64,000 nt of DNA from Eutreptiella sp. 'Long Island Sound 2002' (lineage: Eukaryota; Euglenozoa; Euglenophyceae; Eutreptiales; Eutreptiaceae), in the NCBI GenBank assembly GCA_964036045.1, contig OZ038398.1:24174052-24238051 (forward strand), read 5' to 3'. The translations under genes were made by a program, and so were the position numbers. This document shows, in pieces, positions 12,470-25,583 of the stretch (positions within the stretch are counted from its first letter, which is position 1; the number at the start of each line of letters is the position of its first letter). The notes below the pieces were generated by a model that ran no database searches, was not told the DNA's origin, and saw only the letters and a list, made by a program, of their open reading frames with translations.

Positions 12470-14830
12470 CGAACATGTTCCGGAAGCACCGGAACGTGTT
12501 CCGGAAGCGCAGGAAAATGTTCCGGAAGGACCGGAACATGTTCCGGAAGCACCGGAACATGTTCCGGAAGCACCGCAACACGTTCCGGAAGCACCGGAAC
12601 GTGTTCCGGAAGCACCGGAACATGTTCCGGAAGCGCCGGAACATGTTCCGGAAGGACCGGAACATGTTCTGGAAGGACCGGAGCATGTTCCGGAAGGACC
12701 GGAACATGTTCCGGAAGGACCGGAACATGTTCCGGAGGCACCGGAACATGTTCCGGAAGCACCAGAACATGTTCCGGAAGCACCGGAACATGAAGGACCG
12801 GAACATGTTCTGGAAGGACCCGAACATGTTCCGGAAGGACCGGAACATGTTCAGGAAGCACCGGAACATGTTCCGGAAGCGCCAAAACATGTTCCGGAAG
12901 CACCGGAACATGTTCCGGAAGCACCGCAACATGTTCCGGAAGCACCGGAACGTGTTCCGGAAGGACCGGAACATGTTCCGGAAGCGCCGGAACATGTTCC
13001 GGAAGGACCCCAAAATTTTTCGGAAGGACCGGAACATGTTCTGGTGCTTCCGGAACATGTTCCGAAAGCGCCGGAACATGTTCCGGAATCGCCGGAACAT
13101 GTTCCGGAAGGACCGGAACATGTTCCGGAAGGACCGGAACATGTTCCGGAAGGACCGGAACATGTACCGGAAGCGCCGGAACATGTTCCGGAACCGCCGG
13201 AACATGTTCCGGAACCGCCGGAACATGTTCCGGAAGCGCCGGAGCATGTTCCGGAATCGCCGAAACATGTTCCGGAATCGCCGGAACATGTTCCGGAAGC
13301 ACCGGAACATGTTCCGGAAGCGCCGGAACATGTTCCGCAAGGACCGGAACATGTTCTGGAAGGACCGAAACATGTTCCGGAAGCGCCGGAACATCTTCCG
13401 GAAGCGCCGGAACATGTTCCGGAAGCACCGGAACATGTTCCGGAAGCACCGGAACATGTTCCGGAAGCGCCGGAACATGTTCCGGAAGCGCCGGAACATG
13501 TTCCGGAAGCACCGGAACATGTTCCGGAAGCGCCGGAACATGTTCCGGAAGCGCCGGAACATCTTCCGGAAGCACCGGAACATGTTCCGGAAGGACCGGA
13601 ACATGTTCCGGAATCGGCGGGACATGTTCCGGAATCGCCGGAACATGTTCCGGAATCGCCGGAACATGTTCCGGAAGCGCCGGAACATGTTTCGGAAGCA
13701 CCGGAACATGTTCCGGAAGCACCGGAACATGTTCCGAAAGGACCGGAACATGTTCCGGAAGCGCCGGAACATGTTCCGGAAGGAACGGAACATGTTCCGG
13801 AAGGACCGGAACATGTTCCGGAAGCGCCGGAACATGTTCCGGAAGGACCCGAACGTGTTCCGGAAGCACCGGAACATGTTCCGGAAGCGCAGGAAAATGT
13901 TCCGGAAGGACCGGAACATGTTCCGGAAGCGCCAGAACATGTTCCGGAAGCGCCAAAACATGTTCCGGAAGCACCGGAACATGTTCCGGAAGCACCGCAA
14001 CATGTTCCGGAAGCACCGGAACGTGTTCCGGAAGCACCGGAACATGTTCCGGAAGCGCCGGAACATGTTCCGGAAGCGCCGGAACATGTTCCGGAAGGAC
14101 CGGAACATGTTCCGGAAGGACCGGAGCATGTTCCGGAAGGACCGGAACATGTTCCGCAAGGACCGGAACATGTTCCGGAAGCGCCGGAACATGTTCCGGA
14201 AGGACCCGAACATGTTTCGGAAGGACCGGAACATGTTCCGGTGCTTCCGGAACATGTTCCGGAAGCGCCGGAACATGTTCCGGAATCGCCGGAACATGTT
14301 CCGGAAGGACCGGAACATGTTCCGGAAGGACCGGAACATGTTCCGGAAGGACCGGAACATGTTCCGGAAGCGCCGGAACATGTTCCGGAAGCGCCGGAAC
14401 ATGTTCCGGAACCGCCGGAACATGTTCCGGAAGCGCCGGAGCATGTTCCGGAATCGCCGAAACATGTTCCGGAATCGCCGGAACATGTTCCGGAAGCACC
14501 GGAACATGTTCCGGAAGCGCCGGAACATGTTCCGCAAGGACCGGAACATGTTCTGGAAGGACCGAAACATGTTCCGGAAGCGCCGGAACATCTTCCGGAA
14601 GCGCCGGAACATGTTCCGGAAGCACCGGAACATGTTCCGGAAGCACCGGAACATGTTCCGGAAGCGCCGGAACATGTTCCGGAAGCGCCGGAACATGTTC
14701 CGGAAGCACCGGAACATGTTCCGGAAGCGCCGGAACATGTTCCGGAAGCGCCGGAACATCTTCCGGAAGCACCGGAACATGTTCCGGAAGGACCGGAACA
14801 TGTTCCGGAATCGGCGGAACATGTTCCGGA
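12470..14830. repeat. 1,197-bp higher-order repeat, two imperfect copies
   Basis: The TGCTT marker recurs at 13,045 and 14,242, exactly 57 units apart. Downstream of each marker the order AAGCG, AATCG, AAGGA triplet, ACCGCC-containing units, GGAGCATG, CCGAAACATG, CCGCAAGGACC and TTCTGG is the same. The copy containing 13,045 also carries a GTTCTGG change beside the marker. Confidence 0.75.
12781..12830. repeat. Truncated unit CATGAAGGACC (6-bp deletion), copy 1
   Basis: The right arm TTCCGG is missing, so CATG runs straight into AAGGACC, leaving a 15-bp unit. It is followed by a TTCTGG unit. The same rare junction with the same neighbours occurs at about 28,003, in another domain. Confidence 0.8.
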
Positions 14831-14994
14831 ATCGCCGGAACATGTTCCGGAATCGCCGGAACATGTTCCGGAAGCGCCGGAACATGTTTCGGAAGCACCG
14901 GAACATGTTCCGGAAGCACCGGAACATGTTCCGAAAGGACCGGAACATGTTCCGGAAGCGCCGGAACATGTTCCGGAAGGAGCGGAACATGTTC

Positions 14995-15810
14995 CGGAAT
15001 CACTGGAACATGTTCCGGAAGCGCCGGAACATGTTCCGCAAGCGCCGGATCATGTTCCGGAAGGACCGGAACATGTTCCGGAATCGCCGGAACATGTTCC
15101 GGGAGCGCCGGATCATGTTCCGGAAGCGCCGGATCATGTTCCGGAATCGCCGGAACATGTTCCGGAAGCGCCGGATCATGTTCCGGAAGCACCGGAACAT
15201 GTTCCGGAAGCACCGGAACATGTTCCGGAAGCGCCTGAACGTGTTCCGGAAGGACCCGAACATGTTCCGGAAGCGCCGGAACACCTTCCGGAAGCGCCGG
15301 AACATGTTCCGGAAGCACCGGAACATGTTCCGGAAGCGCCGGAACATGTTCCGGAAGGACCGGAACATGTTCTGGAAGCACCGGAACATGTTCCGGAATC
15401 GCCCGAACATGTTCCGGAAGCGCCGGAACATGTTTCGGAAGCACCGGAACATGTTCCGGAAGCACCGGAACATGTTCCGGCAGGACCGGAACATGTTCCG
15501 GAAGCGCCGGAACATCTTCCGGAAGGAGCGGAACATGTTCCGGAATCACCGGAACATGTTCCGGAAGCGCCGGATCATGTTCCGGAAGGACCGGAACATG
15601 TTCCGGAATCGCCGGATCATGTTCCGGAAGCGCCGGAACATGTTCCGGAAGGACCGGAACATGTTCCGGAAGGACCGGAATATGTTCCGGAAGGACCGGA
15701 ACATGTTCGGGAAGCGCCGGAACATGTTCCGGAAGCGCCGGAACATGTTCCGGAAGGACCGGAACATGTTCCGGAAGCGCCGGAACATCTTCCGGAAGGA
15801 GCGGAACATG
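14995..15810. repeat. Segment with CACTGG variant, copy 1 (partner at about 19.7 kb)
   Basis: A CACTGG variant at 15,001 is followed by CCGCAAGCGCC, TTCCGGGAGCG, consecutive GGATCATG units, a CCTGAACGTG unit and a CAGGACC unit. The same series starts at 19,726, an offset of 4,725 bp (225 units). Minus-strand open frames at 15,000-15,536 and 19,725-20,261 have the same length (178 codons) and nearly the same translation. A partial third copy lies around 22,020-22,530. Confidence 0.8.
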
Positions 15811-18800
15811 TTCCGGAATCACCGGAACATGTTCCGGAAGCGCCGGATCATGTTCCGGAAGGACCGGAACATGTTCCGGAATCGCCGGATCATGTTCCGG
15901 AATCGCCGGAACATGTTCCGGAAGCGCCGGCACATGTTCCGGAAGGACCGGAACATGTTCCGGAAGGACCGGAATATGTTCCGGAAGGACCGGAACATGT
16001 TCGGGAAGCGCCGGAACATGTTCCGGAAGCGCCGGAACATGTTCCGGAAGGACCGGAACATGTTCCGGAAGCACCGGAACATGTTCCGGAAGCGCCGGAA
16101 CATGTTCCGGAATCGCCGGACCATGTTCCGGAAGCACCGGAACATGTTCCGGAAGCGCCGGAACATGTTCCTGAAAGACCGGAACATGTTCCGAAAGCAC
16201 CGGAACATGTTCCGGAATCGCCGGAACATGTTCCGGAATCGCCGGAACATGTTCCGGAAGGACCGGAACATGTTCCGGAAGCGCCAGATCATGTTCCGGA
16301 AGGACCGGAACATGTTCCGGAAGCGCCAAAACATGTTCCGGAAGCACCGGAACGTGTTCCGGAAGCACCGGAACATGTTCCGGAAGCGCCAGAACATGTT
16401 CCGGAAGCGCCGGAACATGTTCCGGAAGGACCGGAACATGTTCCGGAAGGACCGGAGCATGTTCCGGAAGGACCGGAACATGTTCCGGAAGGACCGGAAC
16501 ATGTTCCGGAAGGACCGGAACATGTTCCGGAAGCGCCGGAACATGTTCCGGAAGGACCCGAACATGTTTCGGAAGGACCGGAACATGTTCCGGTGCTTCC
16601 GGAACATGTTCCGGAAGCGCCGGAACATGTTCCGGAATCGCCGGAACATGTTCCGGAAGGACCGGAACATGTTCCGGAAGGACCGGAACATGTTTCGGAA
16701 GCGCCGGAACATGTTCCGGAGCCGCCGGAACATGTTCTGGAAGCGCCGGAGCATGTTCCGGAATCGCCGAAACATGTTCCGGAATCGCCGGAACATGTTC
16801 CGGAAGCACCGGAACATGTTCCGGAAGCGCCGGAACATGTTCCGCAAGGACCGGAACATGTTCTGGAAGGACCGAAACATGTTCCGGAGGCGCCGGAACA
16901 TCTTCCGGAAGCGCCGGAACATGTTCCGGAAGCACCGGAACATGTTCCGGTGCTTCCGGAACATGTTCCGGAAGCGCCGGAACATCTTCCGGAAGGACGG
17001 GAACATCTTCCGGAAGGACCGGAACATGTTCCGGAAGGACCGGAACATGTTCCGGAAGCGCCGGAACATGTTCCGGAAGGACCCGAACGTGTTCCGGAAG
17101 CACCGGAACATGTTCCGGAAGCGCAGGAAAATGTTCCGGAAGGACCGGAACATGTTCCGGAAGCGCCAGAACATGTTCCGGAAGCGCCAAAACATGTTCC
17201 GGAAGCACCGGAACATGTTCCGGAAGCACCGCAACATGTTCCGGAAGCACCGGAACGTGTTCCGGAAGCACCGGAACATGTTCCGGAAGCGCCGGAACAT
17301 GTTCCGGAAGCGCCGGAACATGTTCCGGAAGGACCGGAACATGTTCCGGAAGGACCGGAGCATGTTCCGGAAGGACCGGAACATGTTCCGGAAGGACCGG
17401 AACATGTTCCGGAAGCGCCGGAACATGTTCCGGAAGGACCGGAACATGTTCGGGAAGCGCCGGAACATGTTCCGGAAGCGCCGGAACATGTTCCGGAAGG
17501 ACCGGAACATGTTCCGGAAGCACCGGAACATGTTCCGGAAGCGCCGGAACATGTTCCGGAATCGCCGGACCATGTTCCGGAAGCACCGGAACATGTTCCG
17601 GAAGCGCCGGAACATGTTCCTGAAAGACCGGAACATGTTCCGAAAGCACCGGAACATGTTCCGGAATCGCCGGAACATGTTCTGGAAGCGCCGGAACATG
17701 TTCCGGAAGCACCGGAACATGTTCCGGAAGCACCGGAACATGTTCCGGAAGCGTCGGAACATGTTCCGGAAGCGTCGGAACATGTTCCGGAAGGAACGCA
17801 ACATGTTCCGGAAGCGGCGGAACATGTTCCGGAAGCGCCGGAACATGTTCCGGAAGGACCGGAACATGTTCCGGAAGGACCGGAACATGTTCCGGAAGCG
17901 CCAGATCATGTTCCGGAAGGACCGGAACATGTTCCGGAAGCGCCAGAACATGTTCCGGAAGCGCCGGAACATGTTCCGGAAGGACCGGAACATGTTCCGG
18001 AAGGACCGGAGCATGTTCCGGAAGGACCGGAACATGTTCCGGAAGGACCGGAACATGTTCCGGAAGGACCGGAACATGTTCCGGAAGCGCCGGAACATGT
18101 TCCGGAAGGACCCGAACATGTTTCGGAAGGACCGGAACATGTTCCGGTGCTTCCGGAACATGTTCCGGAAGCGCCGGAACATGTTCCGGAATCGCCGGAA
18201 CATGTTCCGGAAGGACCGGAACATGTTCCGGAAGGACCGGAACATGTTTCGGAAACGCCGGAACATGTTCCGGAACCGCCGGAACATGTTCTGGAAGCGC
18301 CGGAGCATGTTCCGGAATCGCCGAAACATGTTCCGGAATCGCCGGAACATGTTCCGGAAGCACCGGAACATGTTCCGGAAGCGCCGGAACATGTTCCGCA
18401 AGGACCGGAACATGTTCTGGAAGGACCGAAACATGTTCCGGAGGCGCCGGAACATCTTCCGGAAGCGCCGGAACATGTTCCGGAAGCACCGGAACATGTT
18501 CCGGAAGCACCGGAACATGTTCCGGAAGCGCCGGAACATGTTCCGGAAGCGCCGGAACATGTTCCGGAAGCGCCGGAACATGTTCCGGAAGCACCGGAAC
18601 ATGTTCCGGAAGCGCCGGAACATCTTCCGGAAGGACGGGAACATCTTCCGGAAGGACCGGAACATGTTCCGGAAGGACCGGAACATGTTCCGGAAGCGCC
18701 GGAACATGTTCCGGAAGGACCCGAACGTGTTCCGGAAGCACCGGAACATGTTCCGGAAGCGCAGGAAAATGTTCCGGAAGGACCGGAACATGTTCCGGAA

Positions 18801-19719
18801 GCGCCAGAACATGTTCCGGAAGCGCCAAAACATGTTCCGGAAGCACCGGAACATGTTCCGGAAGCACCGCAACATGTTCCGGAAGCACCGGAACGTGTTC
18901 CGGAAGCACCGGAACATGTTCCGGAAGCGCCGGAACATGTTCCGGAAGCGCCGGAACATGTTCCGGAAGGACCGGAACATGTTCCGGAAGGACCGGAGCA
19001 TGTTCCGGAAGGACCGGAACATGTTCCGGAAGGACCGGAACATGTTCCGGAAGCGCCGGAACATGTTCCGGAAGGACCCGAACATGTTTCGGAAGGACCG
19101 GAACATGTTCCGGTGCTTCCGGAACATGTTCCGGAAGCGCCGGAACATGTTCCGGAATCGCCGGAACATGTTCCGGAAGGACCGGAACATGTTCCGGAAG
19201 GACCGGAACATGTTCCGGAAGGACCGGAACATGTTCCGGAAGCGCCGGAACATGTTCCGGAAGCGCCGGAACATGTTCCGGAACCGCCGGAACATGTTCC
19301 GGAAGCGCCGGAGCATGTTCCGGAATCGCCGAAACATGTTCCGGAATCGCCGGAACATGTTCCGGAAGCACCGGAACATGTTCCGGAAGCGCCGGAACAT
19401 GTTCCGCAAGGACCGGAACATGTTCTGGAAGGACCGAAACATGTTCCGGAAGCGCCGGAACATCTTCCGGAAGCGCCGGAACATGTTCCGGAAGCACCGG
19501 AACATGTTCCGGAAGCACCGGAACATGTTCCGGAAGCGCCGGAACATGTTCCGGAAGCGCCGGAACATGTTCCGGAAGCACCGGAACATGTTCCGGAAGC
19601 GCCGGAACATGTTCCGGAAGCACCGGAACATGTTCCGGAAGCACCGGAACATGTTCCGAAAGGACCGGAACATGTTCCGGAAGCGCCGGAACATGTTCCG
19701 GAAGGAGCGGAACATGTTC

Positions 19720-20520
19720 CGGAATCACTGGAACATGTTCCGGAAGCGCCGGAACATGTTCCGCAAGCGCCGGATCATGTTCCGGAAGGACCGGAACATG
19801 TTCCGGAATCGCCGGAACATGTTCCGGGAGCGCCGGATCATGTTCCGGAAGCGCCGGATCATGTTCCGGAATCGCCGGAACATGTTCCGGAAGCGCCGGA
19901 TCATGTTCCGGAAGCACCGGAACATGTTCCGGAAGCACCGGAACATGTTCCGGAAGCGCCTGAACGTGTTCCGGAAGCACCCGAACATGTTCCGGAAGCG
20001 CCGGAACATGTTCCGGAAGCGCCGGAACATGTTCCGGAAGCACCGGAACATGTTCCGGAAGCGCCGGAACATGTTCCGGAAGGACCGGAACATGTTCTGG
20101 AAGCACCGGAACATGTTCCGGAATCGCCCGAACATGTTCCGGAAGCGCCGGAACATGTTTCGGAAGCACCGGAACATGTTCCGGAAGCACCGGAACATGT
20201 TCCGGCAGGACCGGAACATGTTCCGGAAGCGCCGGAACATCTTCCGGAAGGAGCGGAACATGTTCCGGAATCACCGGAACATGTTCCGGAAGCGCCGGAT
20301 CATGTTCCGGAAGGACCGGAACATGTTCCGGAATCGCCGGATCATGTTCCGGAAGCGCCTGATCATTTTCCGGAATCGCCGGAACATGTTCCGGAAGCGC
20401 CGGAACATGTTCCGGAAGGACCGGAACATGTTCCGGAAGGACCGGAATATGTTCCGGAAGGACCGGAACATGTTCGGGAAGCGCCGGAACATGTTCCGGA
20501 AGCGCCGGAACATGTTCCGG
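19720..20520. repeat. Segment with CACTGG variant, copy 2
   Basis: This repeats the unit order seen from 15,001, including the CCTGAACGTG and CAGGACC units, with a few unit substitutions (for example an AAGCACCCG unit in place of AAGGACCCG after CCTGAACGTG). The preceding TGCTT marker is offset by 4,872 rather than 4,725 bp, so seven units were gained or lost between marker and segment. Confidence 0.8.
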
Positions 20521-23500
20521 AAGGACCGGAACATGTTCCGGAAGCACCGGAACATGTTCCGGAATCGCCGGAACATGTTCCGGAATCGCCGGACCATGTT
20601 CCGGAAGCACCGGAACATGTTCCGGAAGCGCCGGAACATGTTCCTGAAAGACCGGAACATGTTCCGAAAGCACCGGAACATGTTCCGGAATCGCCGGAAC
20701 ATGTTCTGGAAGCGCCGGAACATGTTCCGGAAGCACCGGAACATGTTCCGGAAGCACCGGAACATGTTCCGGAAGCGTCGGAACATGTTCCGGAAGCGTG
20801 GGAACATGTTCCGGAAGGAACGCAACATGTTCCGGAAGCGGCGGAACATGTTCCGGAAGCGCCGGAACATGTTCCGGAAGGACCGGAACATGTTCCGGAA
20901 GGACCGGAACATGTTCCGGAAGCGCCGGAACATGTTCCGGAAGGACCCGAACGTGTTCCGGAAGCACCGGAACATGTTCCGGAAGCGCAGGAAAATGTTC
21001 CGGAAGGACCGGAACATGTTCCGGAAGCGCCAGAACATGTTCCGGAAGCGCCAAAACATGTTCCGGAAGCACCGGAACATGTTCCGGAAGCACCGCAACA
21101 TGTTCCGGAAGCACCGGAACGTGTTCCGGAAGCACCGGAACATGTTCCGGAAGCGCCGGAACATGTTCCGGAAGCGCCGGAACATGTTCCGGAAGGACCG
21201 GAACAGGTTCCGGAAGGACCGGAGCATGTTCCGGAAGGACCGGAACATGTTCCGGAAGGACCGGAACATGTTCCGGAAGGACCGGAACATGTTCCGGAAG
21301 CGCCGGAACATGTTCCGGAAGGACCCGAACATGTTTCGGAAGGACCGGAACATGTTCCGGTGCTTCCGGAACATGTTCCGGAAGCGCCGGAACATGTTCC
21401 GGAATCACCGGAACATGTTCCGGAAGGACCGGAACATGTTCCGGAAGGACCGGAACATGTTTCGGAAGCGCCGGAACATGTTCCGGAACCGCCGGAACAT
21501 GTTCTGGAAGCGCCGGAACATGTTCCGGAAGGACCGGAACATGTTCCGGAAGCACCGGAACATGTTCCGGAAGCGCCGGAACATGTTCCGCAAGGACCGG
21601 AACATGTTCTGGAAGGACCGAAACATGTTCCGGAGGCGCCGGAACATCTTCCGGAAGCGCCGGAACATGTTCCGGAAGCACCGGAACATGTTCCGGAAGC
21701 ACCGGAACATGTTCCGGAAGCGCCGGAACATGTTCCGGAAGCGCCGGAACATGTTCCGGAAGCACCGGAACATGTTCCGGAAGCGCCGGAACATCTTCCG
21801 GAAGGACGGGAACATCTTCCGGAAGGACCGGAACATGTTCCGGAATCGCCGGAACATGTTCCGGAAGCGCCGGAACATGTTTCGGAAGCACCGGAACATG
21901 TTCCGGAAGCACCGGAACATGTTCCGGAAGCACCGGAACATGTTCCGGAAGCACCGGATCATGTTCCGGAAGGACCGGAACATGTTCCGGAAGCAGCGGA
22001 ACATGTTCCAGAAGCGCCGGAACATGTTCCGCAAGCGCCGGATCATGTTCCGGAAGGACCGGAACATGTTCCGGAATCGCCGGAACATGTTCCGGGAGCG
22101 CCGGATCATGTTCCGGAAGCGCCGGATCATGTTCGGGAATCGCCGGAACATGATCCGGAAGCGCCGGATCATGTTCCGGAAGCACCGGAACATGTTCCGG
22201 AAGCACCGGAACATGTTCCGGAAGCGCCTGAACGTGTTCCGGAAGGACCCGAACATGTTCCGGAAGCGCCGGAACACCTTCCGGAAGCGCCGGAACATGT
22301 TCCGGAAGCACCGGAACATGTTCCGGAAGCGCCGGAACACGTTCCGGAAGGACCGGAACATGTTCTGGAAGCACCGGAACATGTTCCGGAATCGCCCGAA
22401 CATGTTCCGGAAGCGCCGGAACATGTTTCGGAAGCACCGGAACATGTTCCGGAAGCACCGGAACATGTTCCGGCAGGACCGGAACATGTTCCGGAAGCGC
22501 CGGAACATCTTCCGGAAGGAGCGGAACATGTTCCGGAATCACCGGAACATGTTCCGGAAGCGCCGGATCATGTTCCGGAAGGACCGGAACATGTTCCGGA
22601 ATCGCCGGATCATGTTCCGGAAGCGCCGGATCATTTTCCGGAATCGCCGGAACATGTTCCGGAAGCGCCGGAACATGTTCCGGAAGGACCGGAACATGTT
22701 CCGGAAGGACCGGAACATGTTCGGGAAGCGCCGGAACATGTTCCGGAAGCGCCGGAACATGTTCCGGAAGCGCCGGAACATGTTCCGGAAGCGCCGGAAC
22801 ATGTTCCGGAATCGCCGGAACATGTTCCGGAAGGACCGGAACATGTTCCGCAAGGACCGGAACATGTTCCGGAAGCACCGGAACATGTTCCGGAAGCACC
22901 GGAACACGTTCCGGAAGCGCCGGAACGTGTTCCGGAAGCACCGGAACATGTTCCGGAAGCACCGGAACATGTTCCGGAAGCACCGGAACATGTTCCGGAA
23001 GCGCCGGAACATGTTCCGGCGATACCGGAACATGTTCCCGAATCGCCGGAACATGTTCCGGAATCACCAGAACATGTTCCGGAAGGACCGGATCATGTTC
23101 CGGAAGCACCAGATCATGGTCCGGAAGCACCGGATCATGTTTCGGAAGCGGCGGAACATGTTCCGGAAGGACCGGAACATGTTCCGGAAGGTCCGGAACA
23201 TGTTCCGGAAGCGCCGGAATATGTTCCGGAAGCACCGGATCATGTTCCGGAAGCGCCGGAACATGTTGCGGAGGCACCGGCACATGTTCCGGAAGCGCCG
23301 GAACGTGTTCCGGAAGGACCCGAACATGTTCCGGAAGCACCGGAACATGTTTCGGAAGCACCGGAACATGTTCCGGAAGCGCCGGAACATGTTCCGGAAG
23401 CGCCGGAACATGTTCCGGAAGCGCCGGATCATGTTCCGGAAGCGCCGGAACATGTTCCGGAAGCGCCGGATCATGTTCCAGAAGCGCCGGAACATGTTCC

Positions 23501-24239
23501 GGAAGCGCCGGAACATGTTCCGGAATCGCCGGAACATGTTCCGGAAGCGCCGGAACATGTTCCGGAAGCGCCGGAACAGGTTCCGGAAGCGCCGGAACGT
23601 GTTTCGGAAGCGCCGGAACGTGTTCCGGAAGCACCGGAGCGTGTTCCGGAAGCACCGGAACATGTTCCGGAAGCACCGGAACATGTTCCGGAAGGAACGG
23701 AACATGTTCCGGAAGGACCGGAACATGTTCCGAAAGCACCGGAACATGTTCCGGAAGCCCCGGAACATGTTCCGGAATCGCCGGAACATGTTCCGGAAGC
23801 ACCGGAACATGTTCCGGAAGCACCGGAACATGTTCCGGAAGGAACGGAACATGTTCCGGAAGGACCGGAACATCTTCCGGAAGCGCCGGAACATGTTCCG
23901 GAAGCGCCGGAACATGTTCCGGAAGGACCGGAACATGTTCCGGAATCGCCGGAACATGTTCCGGAAGCACCGGATCATGTTCCGGAAGCACCGGATCATG
24001 TTCCGGAAGCACCGGATCATGTTCCGGAAGCGCCGGAACATGTTCCGGAGGCACCGGAACATGTTCCGGAAGCGCCGGAACGTGTTCCGGAAGGACCCGA
24101 ACGTGTTCCGGAAGCACCGGAACATGTTCCGGAAGCACCGGAACATGTTCCGGAAGCGCCGGAACATGTTCCGGAAGCGCCGGATCATGTTCCGGAAGCG
24201 CCGGAACATGTTCCGGAAGCGCCGGAACATGTTCCGGAA

Positions 24240-25583
24240 TCACCGGAACACGTTCCGGAAGCGCCGGAACGTGTTCCGGAAGCGCCGGAACGTGTTCCGG
24301 AAGCGCCGGAACGTGTTCCGGAAGCACAGGAACGTGTTCCGGAAGCACCGGAACGTGCTCCGGAAGGACCCGAACATGTTCCGGAAGCGCCGGAACATGT
24401 TCCGGAAGCGCCGGAACATGTTCGGGAAGGACCGGAACATGTTGCGGAATCACCGGAACATGTTCCGGCGATACCGGAACATGTTCCCGAATCGCCGGAA
24501 CATGTTCCGGAATCACCGGAACATGTTCCGGAAGGACCGGATCATGTTCCGGAAGCACCGGATCATGTTCCGGAAGCACCGGATCATGTTCCGGAAGCGG
24601 CGGAACATGTTCCGGAAGGACCGGAACATGTTCCGGAAGGTCCGGAACATGTTCCGGAAGCGCCGGAATATGTTCCGGAAGCACCGGATCATGTTCCGGA
24701 AGCGCCGGAACATGTTGCGGAGGCACCGGAACATGTTCCGGAAGCGCCGGAACGTGTTCCGGAAGGACCCGAACATGTTCCGGAAGCACCGGAACATGTT
24801 TCGGAAGCACCGGAACATGTTCCGGAAGCGCCGGAACATGTTCCGGAAGCGCCGGATCATGTTCCGGAAGCGCCGGATCATGTTCCGGAAGCGCCGGAAC
24901 ATGTTCCGGAATCGCCGGAACATGTTCCGGAAGCGCCGGAACATGTTCCGGAAGCGCCGGAACGTGTTTCGGAAGCGCCGGAACGTGTTCCGGAAGCACC
25001 GGAGCGTGTTCCGGAAGCACCGGAACATGTTCCGGAAGCACCGGAACATGTTCCGGAAGGAACGGAACATGTTCCGGAAGGACCGGAACATGTTCCGAAA
25101 GCACCGGAACATGTTCCGGAAGCCCCGGAACATGTTCCGGAATCGCCGGAACATGTTCCGGAAGCACCGGAACATGTTCCGGAAGCACCGGAACATGTTC
25201 CGGAAGGACCGGAACATGTTCCGGAAGCGCCGGAACATGTTCCGGAAAGACCGGAACAACTTCCGGAAGCACCAGAACATGTTCCGGAATCGCCGGAAAA
25301 TGTTCCGGAATCGCCGGAACATGTTCCGGAAGGACCGGAACATGTTCCGGAATGACCGGAACATGTTCCGGAATCGCCGGAACATGTTCCGGAAGCGCCG
25401 GAACATGTTCCGGAGGCACCGGAACATGTTCCGGAAGCGCCGGAACGTGTTCCGGAAGGACCCGAACGTGTTCCGGAAGCACCGGAACATGTTCCGGAAG
25501 CACCGGAACATGTTCCGGAAGCGCCGGATCATGTTCCGGAAGCGCCGGAACATGTTCCGGAAGCGCCGGAACATGTTCCGGAA
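24240..25583. repeat. 1,344-bp higher-order repeat, copy 1
   Basis: The copy starts at an AATCACCGGAACACG unit followed by three CGTG units, CACAGGAACGTG and GTGCTCC. The same order restarts at 25,584. Landmark GCGATACC is at 24,468 here and 25,812 in the next copy. Paired minus-strand open frames (24,240-24,440 and 25,584-25,784) have identical length and differ by only a few residues. Just upstream, a CGTG landmark is offset by 1,365 bp, a one-unit slippage difference. Confidence 0.9.

Larger units (their letters stand above)
11921..23000. repeat. Array domain B: dispersed copies of a TGCTT-marked segment
   Basis: AAGGA, AAGCG and AATCG spacers are mixed, and CGTG runs are rarer than in domain A. 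The hallmark is a single spacer in reverse orientation, TGCTT instead of AAGCA, set in a conserved context (AAGGACCCG unit, GTTTCGG unit, AAGGA unit, TGCTT, AAGCG, AATCG). It occurs at 13,045, 14,242, 16,594, 18,148, 19,114 and 21,361; a further TGCTT at 16,951 has a different context. The intervals 1,197, 2,352, 1,554, 966 and 2,247 bp are all exact multiples of 21. AAAATG, CCAAAACATG and CCGCAACATG variants accompany the segment. Confidence 0.8.
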
